Source of the DNA: Mycobacterium mantenii
GTDB lineage: Bacteria > Actinomycetota > Actinomycetes > Mycobacteriales > Mycobacteriaceae
Reading direction: 5' to 3'
DNA: 64,000 nucleotides
Assembly (NCBI RefSeq): GCF_010731775.1
Contig: NZ_AP022590.1
Coordinates: forward strand, 2,542,001 to 2,606,000
In this document: piece by piece, positions 44,483 through 53,113 of the stretch
How positions within the stretch are numbered: the first letter of the stretch is position 1
Layout: every line of letters begins with the position of its first letter
The notes under the pieces: model-generated
Seen by the model: only the letters and a program-made list of their open reading frames with translations
Told to the model about the DNA's origin: nothing
The model's database searches: none
Program-made: the position numbers and the translations under genes

Positions 44483-45725
44483 GCATGACCATCATCGAAA
44501 AGATCTTCGCTCGTAAGGCCGGGCTGGATTCGGTGGCGCCGGGTGACACCGTCGTGGTCGACGTCGACATGACCGTCCTAATCGACCTGCAGTTCGCCAC
44601 CATGTGGATACAGCCCAACCGGATCCACGACCCCGACAAGCTCGCGGTGATCATGGATCACGCCGTGCCCGCACCGACCATCAAGGACGCCGAGGGCGGC
44701 CACCACGCCCGCAAATTCGTTGCCGACTTCGGCATCGAGCGCTTCTACGACGTCGGCCGGCATGGCATCTGCCATCAGGTGATCGCGGAGAACCGGCTGG
44801 CCCGCCCGGGAGAAGTGCTGGCCTGCACCGACTCTCACACGTGTGCCGCCGGCGCATACAACACCGCGGCGCGCGGACTGGGTCCCGCCGAGATCTATTC
44901 GATCATGTGCACCGGTTCCACCTGGTTCCAGGTCGCGCCGACCCTCCGCTACGAATTCGACGGCGCCAAACCGGACGTGGTGAGCGGCAAGGACATCTTC
45001 CTGCACATCGCCAACGAGTACGGTGATGCGCCCAATTTGAACCTCGAGTTCGGCGGGCCCGGCCTGGCCGGCATCCCGATGCACGATCGGCGGACCATCG
45101 CGACCCAGGGCGCCGAGGTGTCGGCCGATTTCAGCACATTCGAGCCCGACGACGTGTTGGCATCGTTCCTCGACGAACGAGGGGTCACCGGATTCGACAC
45201 CGTCACACCGGATTCCGGCGCCGACTACCACGACATCCGGCACGTCGACCTGACGGCGCTGGACCCTATGTCGCGCGTCCGGGCACCGTCAGCCGCAACG
45301 GTTCGCCGGTCTCGCAATTGGGCAAGCAGAAAATCGACCAGGCGTTCATCGGTTCCTGCGCCAACGGTCAGCTGGAGGATCTGCAGATCGCCGCACAGGT
45401 GTTGCGCGGCAAGACCGTCGCACCGGGCGTGCGGCTGCTGGTGACGCCCGCCTCGCAGGCCGTCTACCGCGAGGCGATGCGACGCGGCTACCTGCAGGAC
45501 CTCGCCGACGCCGGCGCGGTCGTCACCAACTCCACCTGCGGAGCCTGTTTCGGCTACCACATGGGCGTGGTGGGGCCGGGCGAGGTGTGCATCACGGCCA
45601 GCACCCGCAACTTCACCGGGCGCATGGGCAGCCCCGAAGCCGAAATCTACATGGCCTCCCCTGCCACCGTCGCCGCGTCCGCGATCGCCGGCTACATCAG
45701 CGACCCCAGGAGTGTGACCGCATGA
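44479..45725 (+). pseudogene. LeuC/homoaconitase-like hydro-lyase large subunit, interrupted by a frameshift
   Basis: Aconitase-superfamily large subunit. From 44479 the frame encodes M-S-M-T-I-I-E-K and the conserved C-T-D-S-H-T-C-A-A-G-A-Y. Near 45262-45266 (GACCC before TATGTC) the homology jumps to the +2 frame, which continues to 45725 with [15 protein letters not shown] and the ending D-P-R-S-V-T-A. One missing base in the C run explains it; restoring it gives about 415 aa, the usual length for this family. The three iron-sulfur Cys (codons at 45357, 45537 and 45546) all lie after the break, so the product is inactive unless the base is a sequencing error or is bypassed. The downstream small-subunit gene overlaps its stop and looks intact. 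Confidence 0.8.
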
Positions 45726-46282
45726 CGCTACGTTTCAGCGGCAAAGTATGGGTGTTCGGCGACAACCTGAACACCGACGGCATGTATCCCGCGTTCGCCA
45801 TGAAGATGGAACCGGCCGAAGCCGCCAAGCATGTCTTCTACGAGGTCCGGCCCGGCTGGACCGACGAGGTATCCCAGGGCGATATCGTGTTGGCCGGCAA
45901 GAACTTCGGGCTCGGCTCTTCACGACCGGTGGCGGCGTTGTTCGTCGAGCTCGGCGTCGCCGGACTGGTCGCCGAGGAATTCAACTCGCTGTTCTTCCGC
46001 AACGCCGTGAACTCCGGGCTGCCGGCAATCACCGTCCCCGGGGCCACCTCGGCGTTCAGCGACCGCGACACCGGAACGTTCGACCTCGCCGACGGCAGCT
46101 GGCGCAACGACACCACCGGCGCCTCGGGTACCGTCCCGAGGCTGCCCGACCTCATCCTCGACATCATCGAGAGCGGCGGCGTATTGCCCCGGCTTGCCCG
46201 GCAGGGCTACCTGCCCGGCGAATTGGGCGACCTGCTGCGCTCACCCGCGGTGGCGATGCGCGGCGCGGGCAGCGGCGCATGA
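45722..46282 (+). CDS. LeuD-like hydro-lyase small subunit
   Basis: 186 aa swivel-domain protein of the aconitase superfamily. V-F-G-D-N-L-N-T-D near the start and the substrate-binding loop G-L-G-S-S-R-P are diagnostic, and [11 protein letters not shown] is also conserved. In LeuCD-type enzymes this chain pairs with the iron-sulfur large subunit, here the frameshifted gene whose stop it overlaps (ATGA). Leucine synthesis is unlikely because the operon encodes MmgE/PrpD and an isocitrate-lyase-family enzyme, and mycobacteria have leuCD elsewhere. Its open frame suggests that the cluster decayed recently, or not at all if the upstream break is an error. Confidence 0.82.
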   Translation: MTLRFSGKVWVFGDNLNTDGMYPAFAMKMEPAEAAKHVFYEVRPGWTDEVSQGDIVLAGKNFGLGSSRPVAALFVELGVAGLVAEEFNSLFFRNAVNSGLPAITVPGATSAFSDRDTGTFDLADGSWRNDTTGASGTVPRLPDLILDIIESGGVLPRLARQGYLPGELGDLLRSPAVAMRGAGSGA

Positions 46283-46827
46283 TCGAGCGACTGGGCCGGA
46301 TGCTGCGCGGTGTGCGCGCGGGTGCCCACCGGAGTCCGCTCGCCGGTGCCGCATTCGAGGCGCCCACCACCATCACGGTCACCAGCACCGCGTTCGCCGA
46401 CGGCGGCGCCATGCCGGCGTCCAGCGCGGGACAGGGTGTGGGTGACAACATGTCGCCGCCGTTGCGCTGGGCGGGACCGCCGCCCGGCACGCGGCAGCTG
46501 GCGCTCGTCATCGACGACGTCGACGTTCCGTTCCCCCGCCCCCTGGTGCACAGCGCCGCGCTGATCGAACCGAGTGTGGACGACGTGGCCGCGGGCGCAC
46601 TGCAACCGGGTTGCCCGGGAATCCGCTTCCTGCGGGCCGATCTGGGGCACCACGGCTACGCCGGACCACGACCGATTCCCGGGCATGGGCCACACCACTA
46701 CCGCTTTCACGTGTTCGCGCTCGACGCCGTCCTCCCGGACACCGTGACCAACGCCAAGGGACTGCTGGCCGCCATGCGCGGGCACGTGCTGGCGCGGGGC
46801 ACGCTGACCGGGACCTACGAGCGCTGA
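46279..46827 (+). CDS. PEBP/YbhB-family (Raf-kinase-inhibitor-like) protein
   Basis: 182 aa. After a basic N-terminus of about 25 residues comes a phosphatidylethanolamine-binding-protein fold with [14 protein letters not shown] and [15 protein letters not shown]. Bacterial YbhB proteins have no settled function. The ATG at 46279 overlaps the LeuD-like stop, so it belongs to the GntR-controlled operon by position, and might bind or protect an acidic metabolite, though this is a guess. It is the last gene of that operon; the next gene has its own ribosome-binding site 120 bases further on. Confidence 0.78.
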   Translation: MIERLGRMLRGVRAGAHRSPLAGAAFEAPTTITVTSTAFADGGAMPASSAGQGVGDNMSPPLRWAGPPPGTRQLALVIDDVDVPFPRPLVHSAALIEPSVDDVAAGALQPGCPGIRFLRADLGHHGYAGPRPIPGHGPHHYRFHVFALDAVLPDTVTNAKGLLAAMRGHVLARGTLTGTYER

Positions 46828-46947
46828 GCGCGCGTCACCCCTATTGACCTGCGGTTGGCAGTGTTTGGCAGCGGCTGGCGTCGATCTGGCAGTGGTTTGC
46901 GGGCAGCGTCGGTGGCGATCGCAGTTCGCCATCGAGAAAGGAACATC

Positions 46948-47355
46948 ATGTCCGCTCCCACGATTGACCGCACGGGCACCCGGGACGGCCTGCTACGCCT
47001 TGCCATGCGCGCCGACGCCGCCATCAGTGGACTGGTCGGCCTGGCCGGCATGCCGGTGGCCGGCTGGCTCGCCGAGCTCTCGGGCACCACGAAGGCATTC
47101 GAATACGGCATGGGCGCGTTCTTGATCGCCTACGGCGTGGTCGTGTTCGGGCTGGCCAGCCTGCCGTCGGTGCGGCGCGCCGGCATGGCCGTCATCATCG
47201 CGAACGTGGCATACACGGTGGCCGCAACAGTTCTCGTGCTCGCGGATGTCTTTCCGTTGACGTCGACCGGCGTGGTGTTGAACCTGGCGGCCGGCGTTTA
47301 CACGCTGGTGTTCGCCGAAGTGCAATACCAGGGATGGCGCCGCGCAAAGGCCTGA
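46948..47355 (+). CDS. Small four-helix integral membrane protein, unknown function
   Basis: 135 aa. A hydrophilic start of about 20 residues is followed by four hydrophobic segments (roughly 27-45, 54-72, 80-98 and 103-122) and a short basic C-terminus (G-W-R-R-A-K-A). I do not recognise a family with confidence. The ATG at 46948 has GAAAGGA 6 bases upstream. It converges on nadE, with a hairpin terminator candidate (47370-47398) in the 53 bases between the stops. The length and topology resemble small DoxX-like or other actinobacterial membrane proteins, but no catalytic motif is seen. Confidence 0.65.
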   Translation: MSAPTIDRTGTRDGLLRLAMRADAAISGLVGLAGMPVAGWLAELSGTTKAFEYGMGAFLIAYGVVVFGLASLPSVRRAGMAVIIANVAYTVAATVLVLADVFPLTSTGVVLNLAAGVYTLVFAEVQYQGWRRAKA

Positions 47356-47369
47356 GCACGAATGCCGAT

Positions 47370-47398
47370 GGGCCCGCTCGGCGCGCCCGGGCGGGCCC
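47370..47398. terminator. Bidirectional hairpin terminator between the membrane protein gene and nadE
   Basis: Perfect 8-base arms GGGCCCGC and GCGGGCCC enclose a 13-base GC-rich loop. The hairpin fills most of the 53-base gap between two converging genes, so it can end transcripts from both sides. There is no U-tract, which is usual for mycobacterial terminators. Confidence 0.6.
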
Positions 47399-47408
47399 TC
47401 GGCGCGCG

Positions 47409-49457
47409 CTAGTCCTCGGGGACTTCGCGTTCGATCTCGTCGAGCCAGATGCGCGCGGACATATCGGACGGCGCGCGCCAATCCCCCCGCGGCGACAGTG
47501 CACCCCCGTGCGATACCTTGGGCCCGTTGGGCAAGGCCGAGCGCTTGAACTGGCTGAACGAGTAGAACCGCTGCACGAAGACCTGCAGCCAGTGCCGAAT
47601 TTCCTTCAGCGAGTAGGACGGCCGCTTGTCGTCGGGGAAGCCGGGCGGCCAGATACCGTGTTCGGGGTCGCTCCATGCGTGCCACGCCAGGAAGGCGATC
47701 TTCGACGGCCGGAATCCGTAGCGCAGCACGTGGAACAGTGAAAAGTCCTGCAGCGCAAAGGGACCGATCTTCGCCTCGCTGCTCTGCAGCTTTTCCTCCT
47801 CGCCGCTGGGCACCAGCTCGGGGGTGATCTCGGTGTCGAGCACCGACTGCAGCACCTCGCTGACCTCGGGCTCGAACTGTTCCGACGAGATCACCCAGCG
47901 GATCAGGTGCTGGACCAGCGTCTTGGGCACGCCGGCGTTGACGTTGTAGTGCGACATCTGGTCGCCGACACCGTATGTCGACCAGCCCAACCCGAGCTCG
48001 GACAGGTCGCCGGTGCCCAGCACGATCCCGCCCCGCTGGTTGGCCAGCCGGAACAGGTAGTCGGTGCGCAAACCGGCCTGGACGTTTTCGAAGGTGACGT
48101 CGTACACCTTCTCGCCGCGCGCGAACGGGTGATCCATCTCCTTGAGCATCAACTCCGCGGACTTGCGGATGTCGATCTCGGAGAACGTCACGCCCAGCGT
48201 GCGGCACAGCTCGGCCGCGTTGCGTTTGGTGCGGTCGCCGGTCGCGAACCCGGGCAGGGTGAACGCCAGAATGTCGCTGCGCGGCCGCTGTTCGCGATCC
48301 ATCGCGCGCGCGGCAACGATCAGGGCGTGCGTCGAGTCCAACCCACCGGAAATTCCGATGACGACCTTCGGGAAATCCAGCGCACGCAGCCGCTGTTCGA
48401 GACCGGCGACCTGGATGTTGTAACCCTCGAAGCAATCCTGTTCCAGCCGTTGCGGATCGGCGGGAACGAACGGGAAGCGCTCGATGTCGCGCCGCAGTCC
48501 GACGTCGCCGCCCGGCGGGTCCAGCCGGAACTCGATGCGCCGGTACGCCTCCGTCGTCGTCCGGTGGTGGCGCCGGTTGTCGTCGAACGTGCCCATCCGG
48601 AGCCGTTCGGAGCGGAGCAATTCGATGTCGACGTCGGCGATGCTGCGTCGCTCGCCCTTGGGGAAGCGCTCGGACTGGGCCAGCATCACACCGTTCTCGA
48701 ACACCATGGTCTGACCGTCCCACGCCAGGTCGGTCGTCGATTCGCCCTCTCCCGCAGCCGAATACACGTAGGCGGCCAGGCAACGCGATGAGGCCGAACG
48801 GGCCAGTAGGCAGCGTTCCTCGGCGCGGCCGATGGTGATCGGGCTGCCGGACAGGTTGGCCAGCACCGTGGCGCCCGCCAGCGCGGCTTCCGCGCTGGGC
48901 GGAATCGGTACGAACATGTCCTCGCAGATTTCCACGTGCAGCACAAAGCCCGGCAGGTCGGAGGCCTCGAAAAGCAGATCCGGGCCGAACGGCACCTCGA
49001 CGTCGACGCACGCGAGGCGGATGGTGCCGCGCTCGTCGTCCCCCGGCGCGATCTGGCGGCGCTCGTAGAACTCCCGATAGGTGGGCAGATACGACTTCGG
49101 CGCCACCCCGAGCACGGCGCCGCGGTGGATGACCACAGCGGCGTTGTAGATGCGGTGTCGATGGCGCAGCGGGGCACCGACGACCAAGACCGGCAACAGC
49201 TCGGCGGAGGCCGCGACGATGTCCGCGATGGCCTTTTCGACGTCGTCGAGCAACAGGTCCTGCAGCACGATGTCTTCGATGGAATACCCGGACAGCGTCA
49301 GTTCCGGAAAGACGGCCAGTGCGACGGCGTCGTCGTGGCACTGGCTGGCCATCCGCAGAACCGACTCGGCATTCGCCGCCGGGTCGGCGATGGCGGTGTG
49401 GTGCGTGCAGGCGGCGACACGGGCAAAGCCCTGGCTGTAAGCGTTGTAAAAGTCCAT
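47409..49457 (-). CDS. nadE: Glutamine-dependent NAD+ synthetase
   Basis: 682 aa two-domain enzyme. The N-terminal nitrilase-type glutaminase has its triad at Glu52 (F-P-E-L-T-L-S-G-Y), Lys121 (A-P-K-S-Y-L-P) and Cys178 (V-E-I-C-E-D-M). The C-terminal synthetase has the P-loop G-I-S-G-G-L-D-S-T. Ammonia made at the first site passes to the second, where deamido-NAD is adenylated and amidated to NAD. The length fits the M. tuberculosis enzyme (Rv2438c). Together with nadD at 32100-32768 it covers the last two steps of NAD synthesis. Start: ATG at 49457 (M-D-F-Y-N-A-Y). The divergent isochorismatase-family gene begins 59 bases away. Confidence 0.93.
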   Translation of the reverse strand: MDFYNAYSQGFARVAACTHHTAIADPAANAESVLRMASQCHDDAVALAVFPELTLSGYSIEDIVLQDLLLDDVEKAIADIVAASAELLPVLVVGAPLRHRHRIYNAAVVIHRGAVLGVAPKSYLPTYREFYERRQIAPGDDERGTIRLACVDVEVPFGPDLLFEASDLPGFVLHVEICEDMFVPIPPSAEAALAGATVLANLSGSPITIGRAEERCLLARSASSRCLAAYVYSAAGEGESTTDLAWDGQTMVFENGVMLAQSERFPKGERRSIADVDIELLRSERLRMGTFDDNRRHHRTTTEAYRRIEFRLDPPGGDVGLRRDIERFPFVPADPQRLEQDCFEGYNIQVAGLEQRLRALDFPKVVIGISGGLDSTHALIVAARAMDREQRPRSDILAFTLPGFATGDRTKRNAAELCRTLGVTFSEIDIRKSAELMLKEMDHPFARGEKVYDVTFENVQAGLRTDYLFRLANQRGGIVLGTGDLSELGLGWSTYGVGDQMSHYNVNAGVPKTLVQHLIRWVISSEQFEPEVSEVLQSVLDTEITPELVPSGEEEKLQSSEAKIGPFALQDFSLFHVLRYGFRPSKIAFLAWHAWSDPEHGIWPPGFPDDKRPSYSLKEIRHWLQVFVQRFYSFSQFKRSALPNGPKVSHGGALSPRGDWRAPSDMSARIWLDEIEREVPED

Positions 49458-49516
49458 CGCCCTTCCATTGTCGCCCCATGCGTGTCAACTCGTAGCCGCC
49501 GGGTATCCCCGAGGGC

Positions 49517-50056
49517 ATGAGCGACACGGCCGTCCTAGTAGTCGACATGATGAATACGTATCAGCATCCCGACGCTGAAAATCTAATACCCAATGTCGAG
49601 AAGATCATTGACCCGTTGGCCGATTTGGTTCGGCGGGCACGCGAATCCGACGACGTCGACCTGGTGTACGTCAACGACAACTACGGCGATTTCACCGCGG
49701 AGTTCTCCGACATCGTCCATTCCGCGTGCGACGGGGACCGGCCCGATCTGGTGAAGCCGATCCTGCCGACCGACGCCTGCCGCGTGATGACCAAGGTCCG
49801 GCACAGCGCGTTTTATGCCACGGCGCTGGCGTATCTGCTCGGCCGGCTGGACACCAAGCGGTTGATCATCACCGGTCAGGTCACCGAGCAATGCATCCTC
49901 TATACGGCGCTGGACGCCTACGTTCGGCACTTCCCCGTCGTGATCCCGACCGATGCGGTCGCACACATCGACGCCGACCTGGGCGAGGCGGCGTGCAAGA
50001 TGATGCAGCGGAACATGTCTGCCGAGCTCACGACCGCGGCCGACTGCCTGGGCTGA
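49517..50056 (+). CDS. Isochorismatase-family cysteine hydrolase
   Basis: 179 aa, cysteine-hydrolase fold with triad Asp10 (V-V-D-M-M-N), Lys93 (T-K-V-R-H-S-A-F) and Cys126 (T-E-Q-C-I-L-Y-T-A), and the non-proline cis-peptide region just before the Cys. The family includes nicotinamidases, isochorismatases and carbamoyl hydrolases. The metal-binding D-x-H-x-x-H of nicotinamidase PncA is not visible, so nicotinamidase is not favoured despite its place between nadE and a sirtuin. A sirtuin gene follows after 19 bases, probably in the same operon. The substrate is unknown. Confidence 0.78.
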   Translation: MSDTAVLVVDMMNTYQHPDAENLIPNVEKIIDPLADLVRRARESDDVDLVYVNDNYGDFTAEFSDIVHSACDGDRPDLVKPILPTDACRVMTKVRHSAFYATALAYLLGRLDTKRLIITGQVTEQCILYTALDAYVRHFPVVIPTDAVAHIDADLGEAACKMMQRNMSAELTTAADCLG

Positions 50057-50075
50057 ATCTCCTACGCTGGATCAG

Positions 50076-50924
50076 GTGACCGTCGGCTGCGCAGAATCTC
50101 CTGAACTGGTCGCGCTGCTGGCCGGTCGCCGGATCGCGGTGCTGACCGGTGCGGGCATCTCCACCGATTCGGGCATTCCCGACTACCGCGGGCCGGATTC
50201 ACCGCCGAGCAATCCCATGACCATCCGCCAGTTCACCGGCGATCCGGCGTTTCGGCAGCGGTACTGGGCACGCAACCACGTCGGTTGGCGGCACATGGAC
50301 GACACCCTGCCCAACGCGGGCCATCGGGCGCTGGCCGCACTCGAGGACGCGTCGGTGGTCACAGGCGTCATCACCCAGAACGTCGATCTGCTGCACTCCA
50401 AGGCCGGCAGCCGCAACGTCATCAACCTGCACGGCACCTTCGCGCAGGTGGTCTGCCTAAGCTGCGGAGCCATCATGACCCGTGCGGCATTGGCCGAACG
50501 GCTGGAGGCGCTCAACCCCGGGTTCATCGAGCGCGCCGAAGCGATCGGCGGGCTGGCGGTGGCTCCCGACGCCGACGCCGTCGTCGCGGACACCGCGTCG
50601 TTCCGGTATTTGGATTGCGACCGCTGCGGCGGCATGCTCAAGCCGGCCATCGTCTACTTCGGCGAAAGCGTCTCCAAAGGCGTTGTGGCAGAATCGTTTA
50701 GGTTGGTGGAGCAGGCCGAAGCGCTATTGGTCGCCGGCTCGTCGCTGACCGTGTTCTCCGGCTACCGGTTCGTGCGCCACGCCGCCGCGCTGGGCATCCC
50801 GATCGCCATCATCAACCGCGGCGGGACCCGCGGCGACGACCTGGCCACCGTCAAGGTCGACGGCGGGTGCTCGGAGTTGCTGACGCTGCTTGCCGACGAG
50901 TTGGCGCCCCTGTCAACGCATTAG
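50076..50924 (+). CDS. Sirtuin (Sir2-family NAD-dependent protein deacylase)
   Basis: 282 aa. The Rossmann motif [15 protein letters not shown], the T-Q-N-V-D-L-L-H site and catalytic His in N-L-H-G-T are present. Four zinc Cys appear as C-L-S-C and C-D-R-C, followed by the C-terminal NAD contacts G-S-S-L-T-V. The zinc module is interrupted by an insertion of about 55 residues, longer than in CobB. Start is a GTG at 50076. The gene lies in the same direction as the isochorismatase-family gene and close to nadE, which makes its cosubstrate NAD. Its 3' end overlaps the P450 gene on the other strand by 4 bases. It is distinct from the Rv1151c-type sirtuin by its context, but I cannot assign targets. 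Confidence 0.85.
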   Translation: MTVGCAESPELVALLAGRRIAVLTGAGISTDSGIPDYRGPDSPPSNPMTIRQFTGDPAFRQRYWARNHVGWRHMDDTLPNAGHRALAALEDASVVTGVITQNVDLLHSKAGSRNVINLHGTFAQVVCLSCGAIMTRAALAERLEALNPGFIERAEAIGGLAVAPDADAVVADTASFRYLDCDRCGGMLKPAIVYFGESVSKGVVAESFRLVEQAEALLVAGSSLTVFSGYRFVRHAAALGIPIAIINRGGTRGDDLATVKVDGGCSELLTLLADELAPLSTH

Positions 50925-52198
50925 AAGGTGCACGGCATGCTGCGGATGGCGTGCACGAAATTGCCCGCCAGGTAGGCCGGCTCACCCGCCCGGATGTCGG
51001 GCAACTGCCGAAACAGCTCCGCGAAGATGGCCCGCAGCTGCGCCCGGGCCACGTGCGCACCGAGGCAGAAGTGCAGTCCGCCACCGCCGAAGCCGACGTG
51101 CGGATTGGGATCGCGGCTCAAATTCAACCGTTCCGGGTGGTCGAACACGTCGGTGTCCCAGTTGCCCGAAGGATAGAACATCACCACCTTCTCCCCCGCC
51201 CGAATGGTCTGACCACCCAGCTCGGTATCCGTTGCGGCGGTGCGGCGGAAGGTCATGACCGGCGTCGCCCAGCGGATGAATTCCTCGACGGCCGTTCCGA
51301 TCCGGTTGTCGAAATCCTCCAGCAGCCACGCTTTTTCGCCGGGGAAATCGGTGAGCGCCCTCAGGGTGTGGCTGATGGTCTGGCGGGTCGTGTCGTTGCC
51401 CGCGACGGAGAGCAGGACGAAGAACGCGGCCACCTCCGCGTCTTCCAGACGGTCGCCGTCCACCTCGGCGGTGACCAGGCTGCTGATCAGATCGTCGCCG
51501 GGGTGCTCACGACGTTCGGTGGCCAGGGCGCCGACGACTTGGTGCAGATACAGCTGGTTTTCCACCAAGACTTCCATCGCCGGGCGCCCGTTGAGGAATT
51601 CCGGGTCGGCCCAGGACACCAGGGCGTCGGTGGCGTGCGCCATGCGGTCCCGCTCGGATTCCGGAATCCCCATCATGTCCGACAGGGTGCGGATGGGCAG
51701 TTCTTTGGCGCAGTGGTCGACGAAATCCACACCGCTGCCGGCGGTCCGCAGTTCGTCGACGATGGCCTTGGCGTTGGCTTTGATTGAGTCCTCGATGCGG
51801 CGGACCTGGCGGGGGCTGAGCGCGGCGTGCGCGAGCTTGCGCAACTTGGTGTGTCGCGGCGGGTCCATCGCCAGGAACGACTGCGACGCCTCGAGCAGCT
51901 CCACCGGGATGCTCTCGAACATCACCCCCTGGCCGGACAGGAAGACCTCGCTGTTGCGGCTGACGGCGACGATGTCGGCGCGCCGGGTGACCGCCCAGAA
52001 GCCGGGGTCGGTTGGATCGGGCATCAGGGAGTCTTCGACCGGGGGATGCCAGCTCACCGGCCGCTCGGCCCGCAGCACGGCGAACGAGCGTTCCCGGTCC
52101 GCCGCGGTGGTGGACCAGAACGCCCGCGAGGACAGATCGATCTCGTCGTAGGCGCGACCGGACTTGCCGGTCTCAGACTTACCCGTCATCACGGCCAT
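50921..52198 (-). CDS. Cytochrome P450
   Basis: 425 aa soluble P450. The I-helix oxygen-activation motif is V-A-G-N-D-T-T-R, the E-x-x-R and P-R-H-T-K-L-R regions are present, and heme ligand Cys378 lies in [13 protein letters not shown]. The ATG at 52198 has GGAGGAT 4 bases upstream; the longer frame to 52246 would run into the regulatory region. It is divergent from a TetR-family gene with a clear operator in the shared promoter, so expression is probably induced by the substrate or a related ligand. No ferredoxin gene is adjacent. The family (CYP number) and substrate cannot be read from the sequence; lipids or steroids are common mycobacterial substrates. Confidence 0.9.
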   Translation of the reverse strand: MAVMTGKSETGKSGRAYDEIDLSSRAFWSTTAADRERSFAVLRAERPVSWHPPVEDSLMPDPTDPGFWAVTRRADIVAVSRNSEVFLSGQGVMFESIPVELLEASQSFLAMDPPRHTKLRKLAHAALSPRQVRRIEDSIKANAKAIVDELRTAGSGVDFVDHCAKELPIRTLSDMMGIPESERDRMAHATDALVSWADPEFLNGRPAMEVLVENQLYLHQVVGALATERREHPGDDLISSLVTAEVDGDRLEDAEVAAFFVLLSVAGNDTTRQTISHTLRALTDFPGEKAWLLEDFDNRIGTAVEEFIRWATPVMTFRRTAATDTELGGQTIRAGEKVVMFYPSGNWDTDVFDHPERLNLSRDPNPHVGFGGGGLHFCLGAHVARAQLRAIFAELFRQLPDIRAGEPAYLAGNFVHAIRSMPCTF

Positions 52199-52244
52199 GG
52201 TGATCCTCCGTCTCGTATGACCCCGGTCACAGATTCCTCGCGAC

Positions 52245-52272
52245 AATATGCCTAGACACTATGTCTAGTCAA
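52245..52272 (-). promoter_or_regulatory. P450 gene promoter
   Basis: Minus-strand TTGACT (52267-52272) as -35 and CATATT (52245-52250) as -10, 16 bases apart. The palindromic TetR operator sits exactly in the spacer, so the bound repressor would exclude RNA polymerase. The transcript would begin near 52238, leaving a leader of about 40 bases before the GGAGGAT ribosome-binding site. Confidence 0.55.
52252..52268. promoter_or_regulatory. TetR operator between the P450 and tetR genes
   Basis: CTAGACACTATGTCTAG, with perfect 7-base arms and a 3-base centre, lies in the 103-base divergent region. It falls between the -35 and -10 of the P450 promoter and 34 bases before the tetR start codon. Size and symmetry fit a TetR-family dimer site. 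Confidence 0.7.
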
Positions 52273-52301
52273 TATGTCGAGGGCTCGGTTATGCTCGGCG
52301 C

Positions 52302-52952
52302 ATGCCGTCGCTGACCCGCAAGCCGCAGGGACACCGAGGTGCGGCGCGTGAGCAGCGCCGCGAACAGATGGAGCGCCGCCTGCTGGACGCCACCGAACGG
52401 CTGATGCGCGACGGCGCGAGCTTCACCGAACTCAGCGTGGACCGGCTCTCGGGCGAGGCCGGCATTTCCCGGGCCAGCTTCTACATCTACTTCGAGGACA
52501 AGGGTCATCTGCTGCGCCGGCTGGCGAGCCAGGTGTTCGGCGATCTGACCGACGGCGCGCGGAGCTGGTGGAGCGTGGCGGGGCGGCACGACCCGGACGA
52601 CGTGCGGACCGCGATGGGCCGCATCATCGCCACCTACCGGCGCCATCAGGCGGTGCTGGTCGCGCTCAACGAAATGGCCGCCTACGACCCCCCGACGGCG
52701 GAAACGTATCGCGAGCTGCTGACCGGCATCTCCGAGCAGCTGACCCATGTCATCGAAGATGGCCAGGCCGACGGCTCGATCCGTCCCGAGCTGGCCGCGC
52801 TCACCACCGCCAGCGCGCTGACCTGGATGGTCGAGCGGGCCTGCCAGCAGAACCTGCCGACGAAGCCCCCCGACTACGACGCCGAGCTGGCCGCCACCCT
52901 GGCCGAAATCGTCTGGGGCGCACTGTATCTGAAGCCAACCTCAGAGCACTGA
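52302..52952 (+). CDS. TetR-family repressor, probably of the divergent P450 gene
   Basis: 216 aa. The N-terminal helix-turn-helix (about residues 25-75, with L-S-V-D-R-L-S-G-E-A-G-I-S-R-A-S-F-Y-I-Y) is followed by a helical ligand-binding domain, as in EthR-type regulators. The promoter -10 TATGCT at 52290-52295 would start transcription at 52302, the A of the ATG, so the mRNA looks leaderless. The palindrome at 52252-52268 lies just upstream and inside the P450 promoter. This predicts repression of the P450 and possibly of itself, relieved by a hydrophobic ligand. The gene converges on proB with a hairpin between them. Confidence 0.87.
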   Translation: MPSLTRKPQGHRGAAREQRREQMERRLLDATERLMRDGASFTELSVDRLSGEAGISRASFYIYFEDKGHLLRRLASQVFGDLTDGARSWWSVAGRHDPDDVRTAMGRIIATYRRHQAVLVALNEMAAYDPPTAETYRELLTGISEQLTHVIEDGQADGSIRPELAALTTASALTWMVERACQQNLPTKPPDYDAELAATLAEIVWGALYLKPTSEH

Positions 52953-52996
52953 CCCCGACTCATCTCGATGAGCCGACAGTCCGACCATGAGGTCAA

Positions 52997-53034
52997 TCCC
53001 AAACGTGCTAACGCATGCGCGAGCAGGTTTGGGA
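52997..53034. terminator. Long hairpin between converging tetR and proB genes
   Basis: TCCCAAAC (52997-53004) pairs with GTTTGGGA (53027-53034), then after one mismatch TGCT (53006-53009) pairs with AGCA (53022-53025). A smaller hairpin, CTCATC-TC-GATGAG, precedes it near 52960. These lie in the 161 bases between two converging stops and are the likely terminators. TTAGTCCC occurs twice just after (near 53043 and 53070). No gene is seen here. Confidence 0.5.
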
Positions 53035-53113
53035 ATCACCTATTAGTCCCGAAGTGGCGACCACGGCTTAGTCCCCTAGCTGCGCCGGCCACGGCGCACG
53101 CCGGGATCGTCCC

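Noticed and set aside
45318..45725. Separate small gene for the second half of the LeuC-like protein
   Set aside because: The frame continues the homology of 44479-45266 without a gap when one base is added, and no ribosome-binding site precedes 45318. A single broken gene is simpler.
46993..49548. 851-codon minus-strand open frame overlapping nadE
   Set aside because: It is out of frame with nadE, which has full glutaminase and synthetase motifs. The frame is Arg/Gly-rich without family motifs.
49517..50056. Nicotinamidase (PncA) call for the isochorismatase-family gene
   Set aside because: Tempting next to nadE and a sirtuin, but the metal-binding Asp/His set of nicotinamidases is not visible in the sequence.
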